The notes under the pieces were generated by a model, which saw only the letters and a program-made list of their open reading frames with translations, made no database searches and had not been told where the DNA came from. Both the position numbers and the translations under genes were made by a program. From Saccharothrix sp. NRRL B-16314 (GTDB lineage: Bacteria; Actinomycetota; Actinomycetes; Mycobacteriales; Pseudonocardiaceae): a stretch of 64,000 bases of DNA. The DNA lies in contig NZ_JNXC01000016.1 of assembly GCF_000716595.1 (NCBI RefSeq), forward strand, positions 1-64,000, read 5' to 3'. Shown piece by piece: positions 24,415-33,405 of this stretch (position 1 is the first letter of the stretch; each line of letters opens with the position of its first letter).

Positions 24415-24443
24415 CCTTCCTTGCCGGTGACCGGCAAGGAAGG
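24415..24443 (+). terminator. Perfect hairpin terminator of the PucR-type gene
   Basis: CCTTCCTTGCCGG, TGA, CCGGCAAGGAAGG: a 13-base perfect stem with a three-base loop, six bases after the stop. It works in either orientation by symmetry but has no T-run. Confidence 0.75.
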
Positions 24444-24544
24444 TGAACGGCGAGTGGCCGGTGCGCGGCGTTGTCCGCGGCGGTCGGGAAGAACAGGATT
24501 CGGAGGGGTCGTGGGGTCGGCCCGTCCGGACTTGGGGGCTAGTG

Positions 24545-25804
24545 GTGAAAGTTCTGGTGCTCACGCTGGGCACGCGTGGTGACGTGCAGCCGTTCCTGGA
24601 ACTCGCGCGCGGGTTGCGCGCGGCGGGCCACGACGCGCTGGTCGCCGCGCCGCACCGGTTCACCGCGTTGGCGGACGGGTTCGGCGTGCCGTTCACCGGC
24701 GTGGACGACGGTCCGCTCCGGGTGATGGACGACGACCGGGCGGGCGAGGTGATCGAGGGCGGTCTGCGCGTCCGGCTGCGGCAGATGCGGGAGATGCCCG
24801 GCATGTTCACGAAGGTGCTGGAGGACTGCTGGGCGGTCGCCATGGCAGGCGCGCCGTTCGACCTGGTCGTCCACAACGGACAGATCATCGCCGGGCAGCA
24901 CGTGGCCGAGGCGCTGGGCGTGCCCGCCGTGCTGGGGCTGCCGTTGCCGCTGTACGTGCCGACCAGTGAGTTCCGCTGGCCGGGCGCGCCGCTGCCCGCC
25001 GGGCTTCCCGGCGCGCTGAACCGGGCCACCTACCTCGGCATGAAGATGCCCGCGGTGACGTTCGGCGGGGTGGTGGACAAGTGGCGCGAGGGGACGCTCG
25101 GCCTGCCGCTGCGGCGCGGTCGGCACGACCCGACGCTGGCGGTGGACGGCACGGCGGCACCGGTGCTGCACGCGTTCAGCCCGGCGGTCATCCCGCGACC
25201 CGCGGACTGGCCCGAATCGGCGCTCACCACCGGCTACTGGGCCGGGACGGGCGGCACGCCGCTGCCGGCGCGGGTGGAGGAGTTCCTGGCGGCCGGTGGT
25301 GGCCCGCCCGTGTCCGTCGGGTTCGGCTCGATGATCGGGAGCGACCCGGCGAGGCTGGCCGAGGTGGTCGTCGAAGCGGCCCGCCGGGTGGGCGTGCGGC
25401 CGATCCTGGCCGCGGGGTGGGGCGCCCTGGCGGGTGCGACGTCCGCCGACGACGTGCTGGTGGTGGACGAGATCGACTACCGCGGCCTGTTCCCCCGCGT
25501 GGCGGCGGTCGTGCACCACGGCGGCGCGGGCACGACGGGTGCGGCCTTCACCGCCGGGCGTCCGCAGGTCGTGTGCCCGTTCGTGGCGGACCAGCCGTTC
25601 TGGGGAGAGGTGGCGCACCGGCGTGGCGTGGGCGCGGCTCCCGTGCCGCAACGTCGGCTCACCGTCGACCGGCTGGCCGCCGCGCTCGACGTGGTGGTCG
25701 GCAACGAGGTGATGGCGAGGACCGCCCGGGAGCTGGGGGAGCGGGTGCGCGCCGAGGACGGCGTCGGCACGGCGGTGGCCGCGTTGGAGCGGATCGTCCA
25801 GTGA
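24545..25804 (+). CDS. GT1-family glycosyltransferase (UGT/sterol or macrolide type)
   Basis: 419 residues, GT-B fold. The N-terminal signature VLVLTLGTRGDVQPFLELARGLRAAGHD is that of the sterol/rhamnosyl/macrolide transferase group. The C-terminal donor site has PVSVGFGSMIG, VLVVDEIDYRGLFPRVAAVVHHGGAGTTGAAFTAG (the HGGAGT donor motif) and PFVADQPFWG. These enzymes move a sugar from a nucleotide donor to a lipid, sterol or polyketide. GTG 24545, or the adjacent in-frame GTG 24542, follows GGGGG. No biosynthetic cluster is visible around it. Acceptor unknown. Confidence 0.85.
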   Translation: MKVLVLTLGTRGDVQPFLELARGLRAAGHDALVAAPHRFTALADGFGVPFTGVDDGPLRVMDDDRAGEVIEGGLRVRLRQMREMPGMFTKVLEDCWAVAMAGAPFDLVVHNGQIIAGQHVAEALGVPAVLGLPLPLYVPTSEFRWPGAPLPAGLPGALNRATYLGMKMPAVTFGGVVDKWREGTLGLPLRRGRHDPTLAVDGTAAPVLHAFSPAVIPRPADWPESALTTGYWAGTGGTPLPARVEEFLAAGGGPPVSVGFGSMIGSDPARLAEVVVEAARRVGVRPILAAGWGALAGATSADDVLVVDEIDYRGLFPRVAAVVHHGGAGTTGAAFTAGRPQVVCPFVADQPFWGEVAHRRGVGAAPVPQRRLTVDRLAAALDVVVGNEVMARTARELGERVRAEDGVGTAVAALERIVQ

Positions 25805-25911
25805 GCCGGTGGCGATCTCGCCCCGATCGTGAGGCATAGGACGCCACCCGTCCGGGAAGACAGGCACGGCGGAGGTTCTCGGCATCGATCCCCTGCGCGT
25901 GGCCGGCGGCC

Positions 25912-26415
25912 CTGCCCAAAGGGGCTGGTCAACCTGCTGACCGACCTCGCGCCCGCGCCGGCCATCGCGTTGAGCCGTCCCGCCGGTGAGTCGGTGCCCG
26001 ACCTGCTGCGCGAACGCCCGACCTCGTCCCTCGGCAGCGCGCTGAACCGGGCCACCACCGCCCGCGCCATCACCACCACGCTCGGCGCGACGGCGGCGTG
26101 GACGGCGGCCCGCCTCACCGGCCGCTCCCGCCGGGCGAGCACCGTGGCCCTGGTCGCCCTGGTCGCCCTGGTCGGCACCCGGCTCGGCCAGACCCTCGTC
26201 ACCGGCGGGCTGGACCGGTCGGTGCTGGTCGCGGGTCTCGGTTCGTTCGCCGCCCCGGAGCGGTGATCCAGACGCCGGGCGTCAGCCGGTTCTTCGGCTG
26301 CACGCCGCTCGGCCCGGTCGGCTCGGGCATCGCGCTGTCCAGCGCCACCGCCGCGAGCCTCCTCGGCCTGGTGATCACCCCGCTGGTGGAGGCGACCGCC
26401 ATCCGCGCCGAGTGA
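25912..26415 (+). pseudogene. C-terminal remnant of a large cation-translocating P-type ATPase
   Basis: From about 25918 the frame reads GLVNLLTDLAPAPAIALSRP, SLGSALNRATTARAITTTLGATAAWTAARLTG and VGTRLGQTLVTGGLDRSVLVAGLG, then stops at 26266. A shift at about 26262-26268 restores IQTPGVSRFFGCTPLGPVGSGIALSSATAAS in the next frame to 26415. This is the extreme C-terminus of the ~1,500-residue actinomycete P-type ATPases (CtpI-like). The phosphorylation and ATP domains are gone, so no activity remains. Confidence 0.75.
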
Positions 26416-26446
26416 GCGGTCGGCCGGTCGGCGCGGCCCCCGGAGG

Positions 26447-27145
26447 TCAGCCCTGGAACTCCGGCTGCACCCAGTACGTGCTGTCGTGCCGGCTGTCGGT
26501 CGGGAACCCGCCGCCGTAGCGGTACACGCCCGCACCGCGCGTGCCGTCGTGGGGCGCGGTGAACGGCGCCTGCACCAGCGTGCCGGTGAAGTAGTGCTCC
26601 GACATCGCGTAGCCGCCCTGCGGCGTGTAGTAGGAGATCACGTAGTCGCGGTCCGGCTCGACCGGGACGGGCGTCGGGAAGACGTCCGGATCGTCGACCA
26701 CGGCCGCGTACGGGGTGATGAACTCGCAGCGGATCTCGCAGTGCACCTGCTGCGGGGCGGTCGCCCCTCCGATGTGGACGGTCGTGGCCGCGCCGGTCGG
26801 CCCGGCCCCGGACGCGGTGACGGCCCGACCGGTGACCGTCGCGTCACCGGCCACGTCCGGCGTGTGCACGTACCGCCAGTCGGTCCGGAAGCCGTCGAGG
26901 GCCCGCAGGCGTTCGGTGGTCACCCACGTCGTCCCGCCGTCGAAGGTCAGCTCGGTGGCGGTGATCGTGCCCGGCGTCGGGCTCAGCGAGCTGCCGGTGA
27001 TCAGGAGCGGGACGCCGACCTCGGCGCTGGAGTGGGTGGTCGGGCTGGTGATGACCACCAACGGGTCGTCCTGCGCGTGAGCCGTGCCGGACAGGACCAG
27101 GGTCGCGGCGGCGACCGCCGCGAACAGCCTGGACAAGCGGGGCAT
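26447..27145 (-). CDS. Secreted DUF4082-domain protein
   Basis: 232 residues from ATG 27145, with GAGGAGAG upstream. Sec signal LSRLFAAVAAATLVLSGTAHA-QD. Residues about 25-125 form an Ig-like domain (PLVVITSPTTHSSAEVGVPL, VTGRAVTASGAGPTG). Residues about 130-232 are DUF4082-like: VPVEPDRDYVISYYTPQGGY, AMSEHYFTGTLVQAPF, GAGVYRYGGGFPT, and final YWVQPEFQG. DUF4082 is usually one of several domains in very large surface proteins, so a short two-domain form is unusual and could be a fragment that kept its signal. Probably a carbohydrate or surface adhesin module. Confidence 0.7.
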   Translation of the reverse strand: MPRLSRLFAAVAAATLVLSGTAHAQDDPLVVITSPTTHSSAEVGVPLLITGSSLSPTPGTITATELTFDGGTTWVTTERLRALDGFRTDWRYVHTPDVAGDATVTGRAVTASGAGPTGAATTVHIGGATAPQQVHCEIRCEFITPYAAVVDDPDVFPTPVPVEPDRDYVISYYTPQGGYAMSEHYFTGTLVQAPFTAPHDGTRGAGVYRYGGGFPTDSRHDSTYWVQPEFQG

Positions 27146-27296
27146 GTGCTCTCCTCGGGGCCTTGGGGGAACTCCCGTACAGGTGATCGTCGGGGACCGG
27201 GGCACCGCTGCGCCGGGCCCGGTGCATTCCCTCGGGCCACGCGCCCAGTGTTCTAATCGGGCCCGTCACGCCGTCGAGCGCGGAGGTCGGTCACCC

Positions 27297-28511
27297 ATGA
27301 GCCACAGCACGTTCGGAACCCGTCCGCCAGGCCGGTGGGCGCACACCTGGGTCTCCTCGCCCCAGCCGACGAACCCGGCCGACCTGCCACCCGACCCGTT
27401 CGTCCGGGACGGTGTGGCGCTGGCGGATGCCACGGTGCGGCAGACGATCCGCGCGTCCGTCGGCGGTGACCGGCTGCGGCTGCGGTTCTCCAACGCCTTC
27501 GGCCGCACCGCGTTGACCCTCACCGCCGTGTCCGTGGCGTTCCCCGAAGAGGTCGGCAAGAGCGCGGTCAGAGCGGGCTCGACCCGACCCGTCACCTTCC
27601 ACGGGCGGACGTCGGTCGTCGTGCCGGTCGGCGCGCAGGTTGTGTCGGACGGTGTGGACCTCGCGGTGCCGCCGGACGCGGACCTGACCGTGACGGTGTT
27701 CCTGGCCGACGGGTCGCCCGCCGACGCGCTCACCTCGCACCCCGGCTCCCGCACCACCTCCCACCTGCTGCGGGGCGACCACGTCGACGCCGTCGACCTG
27801 CCCGGAGCGACCACCGTCGACCACTGGTTCCTCCTCAGCGGTGTCGAGGTGTGGTCGACCCGCACCACCACGGCCGTGGTGACGCTGGGCGATTCCCTGA
27901 CGGACGGCCGCGGCTCCACCACGAACGGGAACGACCGCTGGCCGAACCTTCTGGCGCACCGGCTGCGGTCGAACCCGGCCACAGCGGACGTCGCCGTGCT
28001 CAACCAGGGCATCGGCGGCAACCAGGTCGCCGGGCAAGGCCTCGGACCGAGCGCGCTGGCCCGGCTGGACCGCGATGTGCTGGCACTGGGCGGCGTCACG
28101 TGGCTGGTGCTGTTCGAGGGTGTGAACGACATCGGCACCGCCGCGCCGACGCCCGCCGCGCAGAAGCAGGTCACGGACGACCTCGTCGCCGCGTACGAGC
28201 AGGTCGTGGAACGCGCCCACGCCCGTGGCATCGCCGTGTGCGGAGCCACGTTGACACCCCTGGGAGGTAGTGCCTACGACGATCCGGACGGTCACCGCGA
28301 GGCGTCGCGGCAGGCGGTCAACGAGTGGGTCCGGACCTCGGGGCGGTTCGACGCCGTGCTGGACCTCGACGCCGCCACCCGTGACCCGGAGGAGCCGAAA
28401 AGCCTGCTCAGGGCCTATGACGAGGGCGACCACCTGCACCTCTCGCCGGCCGGCTACCAGGCGCTGGCGGACGCGGTCCGCTTGGACCTGTTCGCGCCGA
28501 CGTCCGCGTGA
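27297..28511 (+). CDS. Intracellular SGNH/GDSL-family hydrolase
   Basis: 404 residues, ATG 27297 with GGAGG upstream. N-terminal beta domain of the SGNH type: RWAHTWVSSPQPTNPAD, TVRQTIRASVGGDRLRLRFSNAFG. The block VVTLGDSLTDGRG carries the GDS nucleophile, then NQGIGGNQVAGQGLG (Gly), LVLFEGVNDIG (Asn), and DEGDHLHLSPAGY with Asp-x-x-His. No signal peptide. It sits 145 bases before the GH67 gene in the same direction and could deacetylate imported xylo-oligosaccharides, an inference from location only. Confidence 0.82.
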   Translation: MSHSTFGTRPPGRWAHTWVSSPQPTNPADLPPDPFVRDGVALADATVRQTIRASVGGDRLRLRFSNAFGRTALTLTAVSVAFPEEVGKSAVRAGSTRPVTFHGRTSVVVPVGAQVVSDGVDLAVPPDADLTVTVFLADGSPADALTSHPGSRTTSHLLRGDHVDAVDLPGATTVDHWFLLSGVEVWSTRTTTAVVTLGDSLTDGRGSTTNGNDRWPNLLAHRLRSNPATADVAVLNQGIGGNQVAGQGLGPSALARLDRDVLALGGVTWLVLFEGVNDIGTAAPTPAAQKQVTDDLVAAYEQVVERAHARGIAVCGATLTPLGGSAYDDPDGHREASRQAVNEWVRTSGRFDAVLDLDAATRDPEEPKSLLRAYDEGDHLHLSPAGYQALADAVRLDLFAPTSA

Positions 28512-28535
28512 CCCGCGACCGGAGGCTTTGCCACG

Positions 28536-28546
28536 CAAAAGTTTCG
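28536..28546. promoter_or_regulatory. CGAAACTTT-type LacI operator candidate upstream of GH67
   Basis: CAAAAGTTTCG, reverse complement CGAAACTTTTG. It shares CGAAACT with the sites at 41060-41070 and 41280-41290 and lies about 110 bases before the GH67 ATG. Confidence 0.45.
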
Positions 28547-28656
28547 TAGCCCGACTGTCGTGAGTGGACGCACCGGGAGAGCGCGTTTTCCTTGCCCGGA
28601 CAGCGGAATCGTCATAGGTTGACGTGGTCACCGAGCTCGACGCGAGAGGACCACGC

Positions 28657-30687
28657 ATGGTCGGCACGACGCCACCGGAAGCCTTGGACGACCGGACACC
28701 GGTCACACCGCTCCCGGAGGGCGTGCACCCGGTGTGGCTGCCCGCGTTCGCGCTCCGCCCGGTCGGTTCGCGGCGGGTCCGGGTCGTCGGTGACGGTCCG
28801 GTGGTCGCCACCGTGCGCGGCGAGGTCGAGGCGGCCGTGGCCGAGCACGGCGGCGCGCTCGTCGACCACGGTCCGGCGGATTTGGAGCTGGTGTGCGCGC
28901 CGGACGACGGTGAAGAAGACCCGGAGTCGTTCGTGGTGGCCAGGAACGACTCCACCACGACGGTCCGCGCGGTCACCGGGAACGGCCTGCTCTACGGCTT
29001 CCACCACGTGGTGCGGCAGGGCGAGTCGGCCTTTGAAGGAGCCCTGGAGCCCCAGCGGCACGCGCCCCGCCAGTCGGTCCGGATGCTCGACCACTGGGAC
29101 AACGTCGCCGTGCACCCGGTGATGGGCCAGGTCGAACGCGGGTACGCGGGCGGCTCGATCTTCTACGACGACGGGGTGGTGCGCGAAGACCTGACGCGGG
29201 CACGGGCCTACGCGCGGCTGCTCGGCTCGATCGGCGTCAACCGCGTGGGCCTCAACAACGTCAACGTGCACCGCCCCGAAGCCCTCCTGCTGACCGACCG
29301 GCTGCCGGACGTCGTCCGGCTCGCCGAGGTGTTCCGCCCGCACGGGATCAAGGTGCACCTGTCGGTGAGCTTCGCCGCCCCGGTGACGCTCGGCGGCCTG
29401 CCCACCGCCGACCCGCTCGACCCGGCGGTGGGTGAGTGGTGGGCACGCACCACGGCCGACGTGTACGCGGCGATCCCGGACTTCGGCGGGTACGTCGTCA
29501 AAGCCGACTCCGAGGGCCAGCCCGGCCCGTTCGCCTACGGCCGCGACCACGCCGACGGCGCGAACGTGCTGGCCCGCGCGCTCGCGCCGTTCGGCGGCAC
29601 GGTGTTCTGGCGCGCGTTCGTCTACGACCACCGCCAGGACTGGCGCGACCGCACGACCGACCGCGCGCGTGCCGCCTACGACAACTTCGCCCCGCTCGAC
29701 GGCAGGTTCGAGCCGAACGTGGTCGTGCAGGTGAAGGCCGGCCCGATGGACTTCCAGACGCGCGAGCCGATCACACCGGTGGTCGCCGCGATGCCCCGCA
29801 CCCGGCTCGCGGTCGAGTTGCAGGTGACGCAGGAGTACACCGGGCACCAGAAGCACGTGTGCCACCTGGTGCCGCAGTGGTCCGAGATGCTCGGTTTCCA
29901 GCCGTGGGGCGGTGGTGAGCCCACGGTGGCGGACATCGCCGCAGGTCGTGCGTCCGCGCCCGGCGGCGGCGTGGTGGCCGTGTCGAACGTCGGCGACTCG
30001 CCGTTCTGGACCGGACACCCGTTGGCGCAGGCCAACCTCTTCGGCTTCGGCAGGCTCGCGTGGGACGACCGGCTCGCGCCGGAGGCCGTGCTGGACGAGT
30101 GGATCGGCCTCACGTTCGCCGATCCGGGCGTGGGCAAGGCGTTGCACGAGCTGATGGACGGCTCGTGGCTCACCTACGAGCGCTACACCGCGCCGCTGGG
30201 CGTCGGCTTCATGGTCAGTCCCGGCGACCACTACGGGCCGGCCGTCGACGGCTACGAGTACTCACAGTGGGGCACTTACCACTTCGCCGACCGCGACGGC
30301 GTCGGCGTCGACCGCACGCGGGCGACGGGCACGGGCTTCACCGGCCAGTACCCGGCGCCGTGGCGGGACCTGTACGAGTCGACCGCGACGTGCCCGGACG
30401 AGCTGCTGCTGTTCTTCCACCACGTGCCGTACGGGCACGTCCTGCACTCCGGCACCACGGTCATCCAGCACATCTACGACACGCACTTCGCCGGTTGCGA
30501 AGAGGTGGAGCGGATGGTGGCCACTTGGGCGGGCTTGGCAGGGCGTGTCCCCGACGACGTCTTCGGCCGCGTCACCGAACTGCTCGCTGAGCAGCTGCGG
30601 TGCGCGACCGAATGGCGTGACCAGGTGAACACGTACTTCCGGCGGAAGTCGGGCGTGCCCGACGCACACGGCCGCCGGATCTACTGA
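28657..30687 (+). CDS. aguA: GH67 alpha-glucuronidase
   Basis: 676 residues, the usual length. ATG 28657 is preceded by GAGAGGA; the longer GTG reading at 28624 has no ribosome site. An N-terminal GH67N-like domain is followed by the TIM barrel: SVRMLDHWDNVAVHPVMGQVERGYAGGSIF, GINNVNVH-like GLNNVNVH, YVVKADSEGQPGPFAYGRDH (catalytic Glu) and PNVVVQVKAGPMDFQTREPITP. Asp in NFAPLDGRF and Glu in TREP match the two further catalytic acids of GH67. The enzyme removes 4-O-methyl-glucuronic acid from the non-reducing end of xylo-oligosaccharides. No signal peptide. Its end overlaps the convergent GH42 gene by seven bases. Confidence 0.92.
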   Translation: MVGTTPPEALDDRTPVTPLPEGVHPVWLPAFALRPVGSRRVRVVGDGPVVATVRGEVEAAVAEHGGALVDHGPADLELVCAPDDGEEDPESFVVARNDSTTTVRAVTGNGLLYGFHHVVRQGESAFEGALEPQRHAPRQSVRMLDHWDNVAVHPVMGQVERGYAGGSIFYDDGVVREDLTRARAYARLLGSIGVNRVGLNNVNVHRPEALLLTDRLPDVVRLAEVFRPHGIKVHLSVSFAAPVTLGGLPTADPLDPAVGEWWARTTADVYAAIPDFGGYVVKADSEGQPGPFAYGRDHADGANVLARALAPFGGTVFWRAFVYDHRQDWRDRTTDRARAAYDNFAPLDGRFEPNVVVQVKAGPMDFQTREPITPVVAAMPRTRLAVELQVTQEYTGHQKHVCHLVPQWSEMLGFQPWGGGEPTVADIAAGRASAPGGGVVAVSNVGDSPFWTGHPLAQANLFGFGRLAWDDRLAPEAVLDEWIGLTFADPGVGKALHELMDGSWLTYERYTAPLGVGFMVSPGDHYGPAVDGYEYSQWGTYHFADRDGVGVDRTRATGTGFTGQYPAPWRDLYESTATCPDELLLFFHHVPYGHVLHSGTTVIQHIYDTHFAGCEEVERMVATWAGLAGRVPDDVFGRVTELLAEQLRCATEWRDQVNTYFRRKSGVPDAHGRRIY

Positions 30688-32708
30688 CGGAGCACGAGGA
30701 CTGCGGCCGGTGGCAGCTCCACCGCGTCACCGGCCCGCAGCACCCGACCGTCCAGCAGGTTCGTCCCGTCGACCGGGCACCGCACCGTCCGCGCTTCGCC
30801 GTGGTTGAGCACGAACACGTGGCGGACGCCGTCCGGTGACACCCGTTCGGTGACCTCGACGTCCGGCTCGTCGGCGAGCGGCCCGACCAACCCGTGCTCG
30901 TCCAGCGCCCGCCGGACCACGGTCGCCACACCGGCGTCGTCCAGCAACGTCGCCACGTACCAGGCGCTGCCACGCCCTCGGGTGGACCGCGTCACGGCCG
31001 GTGTCCCGGCGTAGAAGTCCGCGCCGTAGGTGCCCAGCACCTCCGCGTCGTCCGGGATGACCACTTCGAACACGTGCCGTGCCTCGAACTCGGCTCCGAG
31101 CAGCGTCACCGGGTTGACCACGTCGGGCTGCTGCGCGTCGGTCTCCTCCACCCGCAACCCGAGCAGCGAGGCGAACGGACCGGGCACGTCGGTCAGGAAC
31201 GCGTTGTCGTCCTCGTCCACCCGACCGGACAGCGCCGTGGTCACGAACGTCCCGCCACCCTCGACGAACGCCGTGACGCGGTCCGCCAGGTCGCCCTTCA
31301 CCATGTGCAGCAACGGCGCCACGACCACGTCGTAGCCGGAGAGGTCGGCCGTCACCGGCACGACGTCCAGTGACGCGTTCGCCTGCCACAGTGCCCGGTG
31401 GTACGCCGTCAGCACGTCCATGTAGCGGACGTTGCGGTTCGGCCCGTCGGACATCTCGACGGCCCACCAGCTGTCCCAGTCGACCAGCAGCGCGACCCGC
31501 GCCGGCGTCCGCGCGCCGAGCAGCGCGTCACCGACCCGGGCGAACTCGGCACCGACCTCGGCGACCTCGCGGAACACCCGCGTGTCCGTCCGCCCCGCGT
31601 GGTCGAGCACCGCGCCGTGGTACTTCTCGCACGCGCCGCGGGACTGCCGCAGCTGGAAGTACAGGACGGCGTCCGCGCCGTTCGCGACGGACTGCCACGA
31701 CCACAGCCGCAGCACCCCCGGCCGCTTGACGGAGTTGACGTTCCGGCTCGCGGTCACCGACGGCGTCTGCTCCATGACCCAGAACGGCTCGCCGTCGCGC
31801 AGCCCGCGCATCAACCGGTGCGCCAACGCCATCCGCGCGGCCGTGCGGGACGCGGACGGGTCCTCGGGCGGGTAGTTGTCCCACGACGCGAAGTCCAGGT
31901 GCGGCGCCCACCGGTGGTAGTCGATCGGCTGGTACAGGCCCATCATGTTGGTCGTCACGGCCGTGTGCGGCGAGTGCTCGCGGATCGCCGCCTTCTCCGC
32001 CACGAACCCGCCCAGCAACGCGTCGGACATGAACCGCCGGTAGTCCAGCGTGATGCCCTGGAACGCCGTGTGGTCCGGCCCGCGCCAGTGCTCGGACAGC
32101 GTGTTCGGCGGCTGGATCTGCGCCCAGTCGGTGAACGTGTGCGACCAGAACGTCGTGTTCCACGCGTCGTTGAGCCGGTCCAGGGTGCCGTAGCGCCTGC
32201 CCAGCCAGTCCCGGAACGCCTCGCCGCACCGCGGGCACCAGCACGCGCCGCCGTACTCGTTGCCCACGTGCCAGGCGATGACCGCCGGGTTGTCCCCGTA
32301 CCGCTCGGCGAGCCGCCCCGCCATCGCCACCGAGAGGCGGCGGAAGTCGGGCGACGACGGGCACGCGTTGTGTCGCTGCCCGTACACGTGCCGCCGTCCG
32401 TCGAAGTCGACCCGGCACGCCTCCGGGTACTCGTGCGCCAGCCACGGCGGCATCGCGCCGCTCGGGGTGGCGAGCACGATCCGCATCCCCTCGGCCGTGG
32501 CCCGCGCCACGATCGCGTCCAACTCCGTGAAGTCGTACCGGTCCTCGGCGGGCTGGAGGTGCGCCCACGCGAACACGCCGACGGTCACGGTGTCGATCCC
32601 CGCCGCCGAGAACGCGGCGTAGTCCCGGTCCCACACCTCGCGGGGCCACTGCTCGGGGTTGTAGTCGCCGCCGTAACCGATCTTGACGGGCACGTTCTGC
32701 CGGGTCAC
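30681..32708 (-). CDS. GH42 beta-galactosidase / alpha-L-arabinopyranosidase
   Basis: 675 residues, typical GH42. Start block IGYGGDYNPEQWPREVWDRDY. Acid/base glutamate in WHVGNEYGGACWC with the CxC..C zinc site (CWCPRC), nucleophile glutamate in FWVMEQTPSVTASR. A trimerisation domain (VALLVDWDSWWAVEMSDGPNRN) and small C-terminal beta domain follow. GH42 enzymes cut beta-D-galactosides or alpha-L-arabinopyranosides; in this locus a side-chain trimming role is likely. GTG 32708 overlaps the DUF624 stop by four bases and has GAGAGG upstream. Last gene of the operon, no signal peptide. Confidence 0.92.
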   Translation of the reverse strand: MTRQNVPVKIGYGGDYNPEQWPREVWDRDYAAFSAAGIDTVTVGVFAWAHLQPAEDRYDFTELDAIVARATAEGMRIVLATPSGAMPPWLAHEYPEACRVDFDGRRHVYGQRHNACPSSPDFRRLSVAMAGRLAERYGDNPAVIAWHVGNEYGGACWCPRCGEAFRDWLGRRYGTLDRLNDAWNTTFWSHTFTDWAQIQPPNTLSEHWRGPDHTAFQGITLDYRRFMSDALLGGFVAEKAAIREHSPHTAVTTNMMGLYQPIDYHRWAPHLDFASWDNYPPEDPSASRTAARMALAHRLMRGLRDGEPFWVMEQTPSVTASRNVNSVKRPGVLRLWSWQSVANGADAVLYFQLRQSRGACEKYHGAVLDHAGRTDTRVFREVAEVGAEFARVGDALLGARTPARVALLVDWDSWWAVEMSDGPNRNVRYMDVLTAYHRALWQANASLDVVPVTADLSGYDVVVAPLLHMVKGDLADRVTAFVEGGGTFVTTALSGRVDEDDNAFLTDVPGPFASLLGLRVEETDAQQPDVVNPVTLLGAEFEARHVFEVVIPDDAEVLGTYGADFYAGTPAVTRSTRGRGSAWYVATLLDDAGVATVVRRALDEHGLVGPLADEPDVEVTERVSPDGVRHVFVLNHGEARTVRCPVDGTNLLDGRVLRAGDAVELPPAAVLVLRQ

Positions 32709-33400
32709 GCGGTGAACCTCTCGGTGGCGTCCCGCAGCACCGGGTCGGCGTTGCGCAGGAGGAGGAGGGCGAACGGGGAGGCGAGCAGCGCGAGCACCCA
32801 GTCCGAGGTGAGCACGACCAGCCCGCCGGCCGCGATGAGCAGCGACAACGTGCCGAGCGTGCACGCCGGTCGGGCGGCGAGGTAGTACGACGCCAACCGG
32901 GCGGTGTCGCGGGTGCGCAGCGCCAGCGCGGAGGACAGCACCAGCGCGTGGCACGACCACAGCAGCACCGCCACCGCGATCACGACGAGCACCAGCCCGT
33001 ACCCCGCGGGCACGCCGGCCACACCGAGGTTCGCCAGGCTGAAGCCGATGACCGTCAGCACCGCCAGGGTGGGCAGCCACCAGCGCAGCACGTCCAGCAG
33101 GTTGAGCCGGTAGCCGCGCCAGAAGTGCCGTGCGGGGGACAGGTCCCGGTCGTCCAGGAAGACCCGCCACGCGAACAGCGCCGCCGACAGCGCGGGTGCC
33201 AGCGGGGCGAAGCACAGCCCGATCAACGGCGCGTTGCCCGCCTCTCCGACCAGGAACACCACCAGCAGCAACGGCGGACCGGCCGTCAGCAGGAGCAGCA
33301 CCTCGATGACGACGAACCAGTACACGACGGCCGACGCGCGGGACAGGACGCCCTTGCCGATCTCGTCCGCCGGATCGCCGCGCCCCGGTGTCGTCGCCAT
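32705..33400 (-). CDS. DUF624-family membrane protein (YesL-like)
   Basis: 231 residues, about five to six transmembrane helices (YWFVVIEVLLLLTAGPPLLLV, LIGLCFAPLAPALSAALFAW, LVLVVIAVAVLLWSCHALVL, LLIAAGGLVVLTSDWVLAL). The DUF624 hallmark HFWRGYRLNLLDVLRWWLP is present. Such proteins sit beside LplABC-type oligosaccharide transporters in many Firmicutes and actinomycete polysaccharide loci; their role is unproven. ATG 33400 has a GAGAGGTGAGGG ribosome region; GTG 33409 overlapping the GH39 stop as GTGA is the alternative. Confidence 0.8.
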   Translation of the reverse strand: MATTPGRGDPADEIGKGVLSRASAVVYWFVVIEVLLLLTAGPPLLLVVFLVGEAGNAPLIGLCFAPLAPALSAALFAWRVFLDDRDLSPARHFWRGYRLNLLDVLRWWLPTLAVLTVIGFSLANLGVAGVPAGYGLVLVVIAVAVLLWSCHALVLSSALALRTRDTARLASYYLAARPACTLGTLSLLIAAGGLVVLTSDWVLALLASPFALLLLRNADPVLRDATERFTA

Positions 33401-33405
33401 CGCCC

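Noticed and set aside
24415-24443. Operator for the glycosyltransferase gene
   Set aside because: The 13-bp stem with a 3-base loop immediately after a stop codon is better explained as a terminator.
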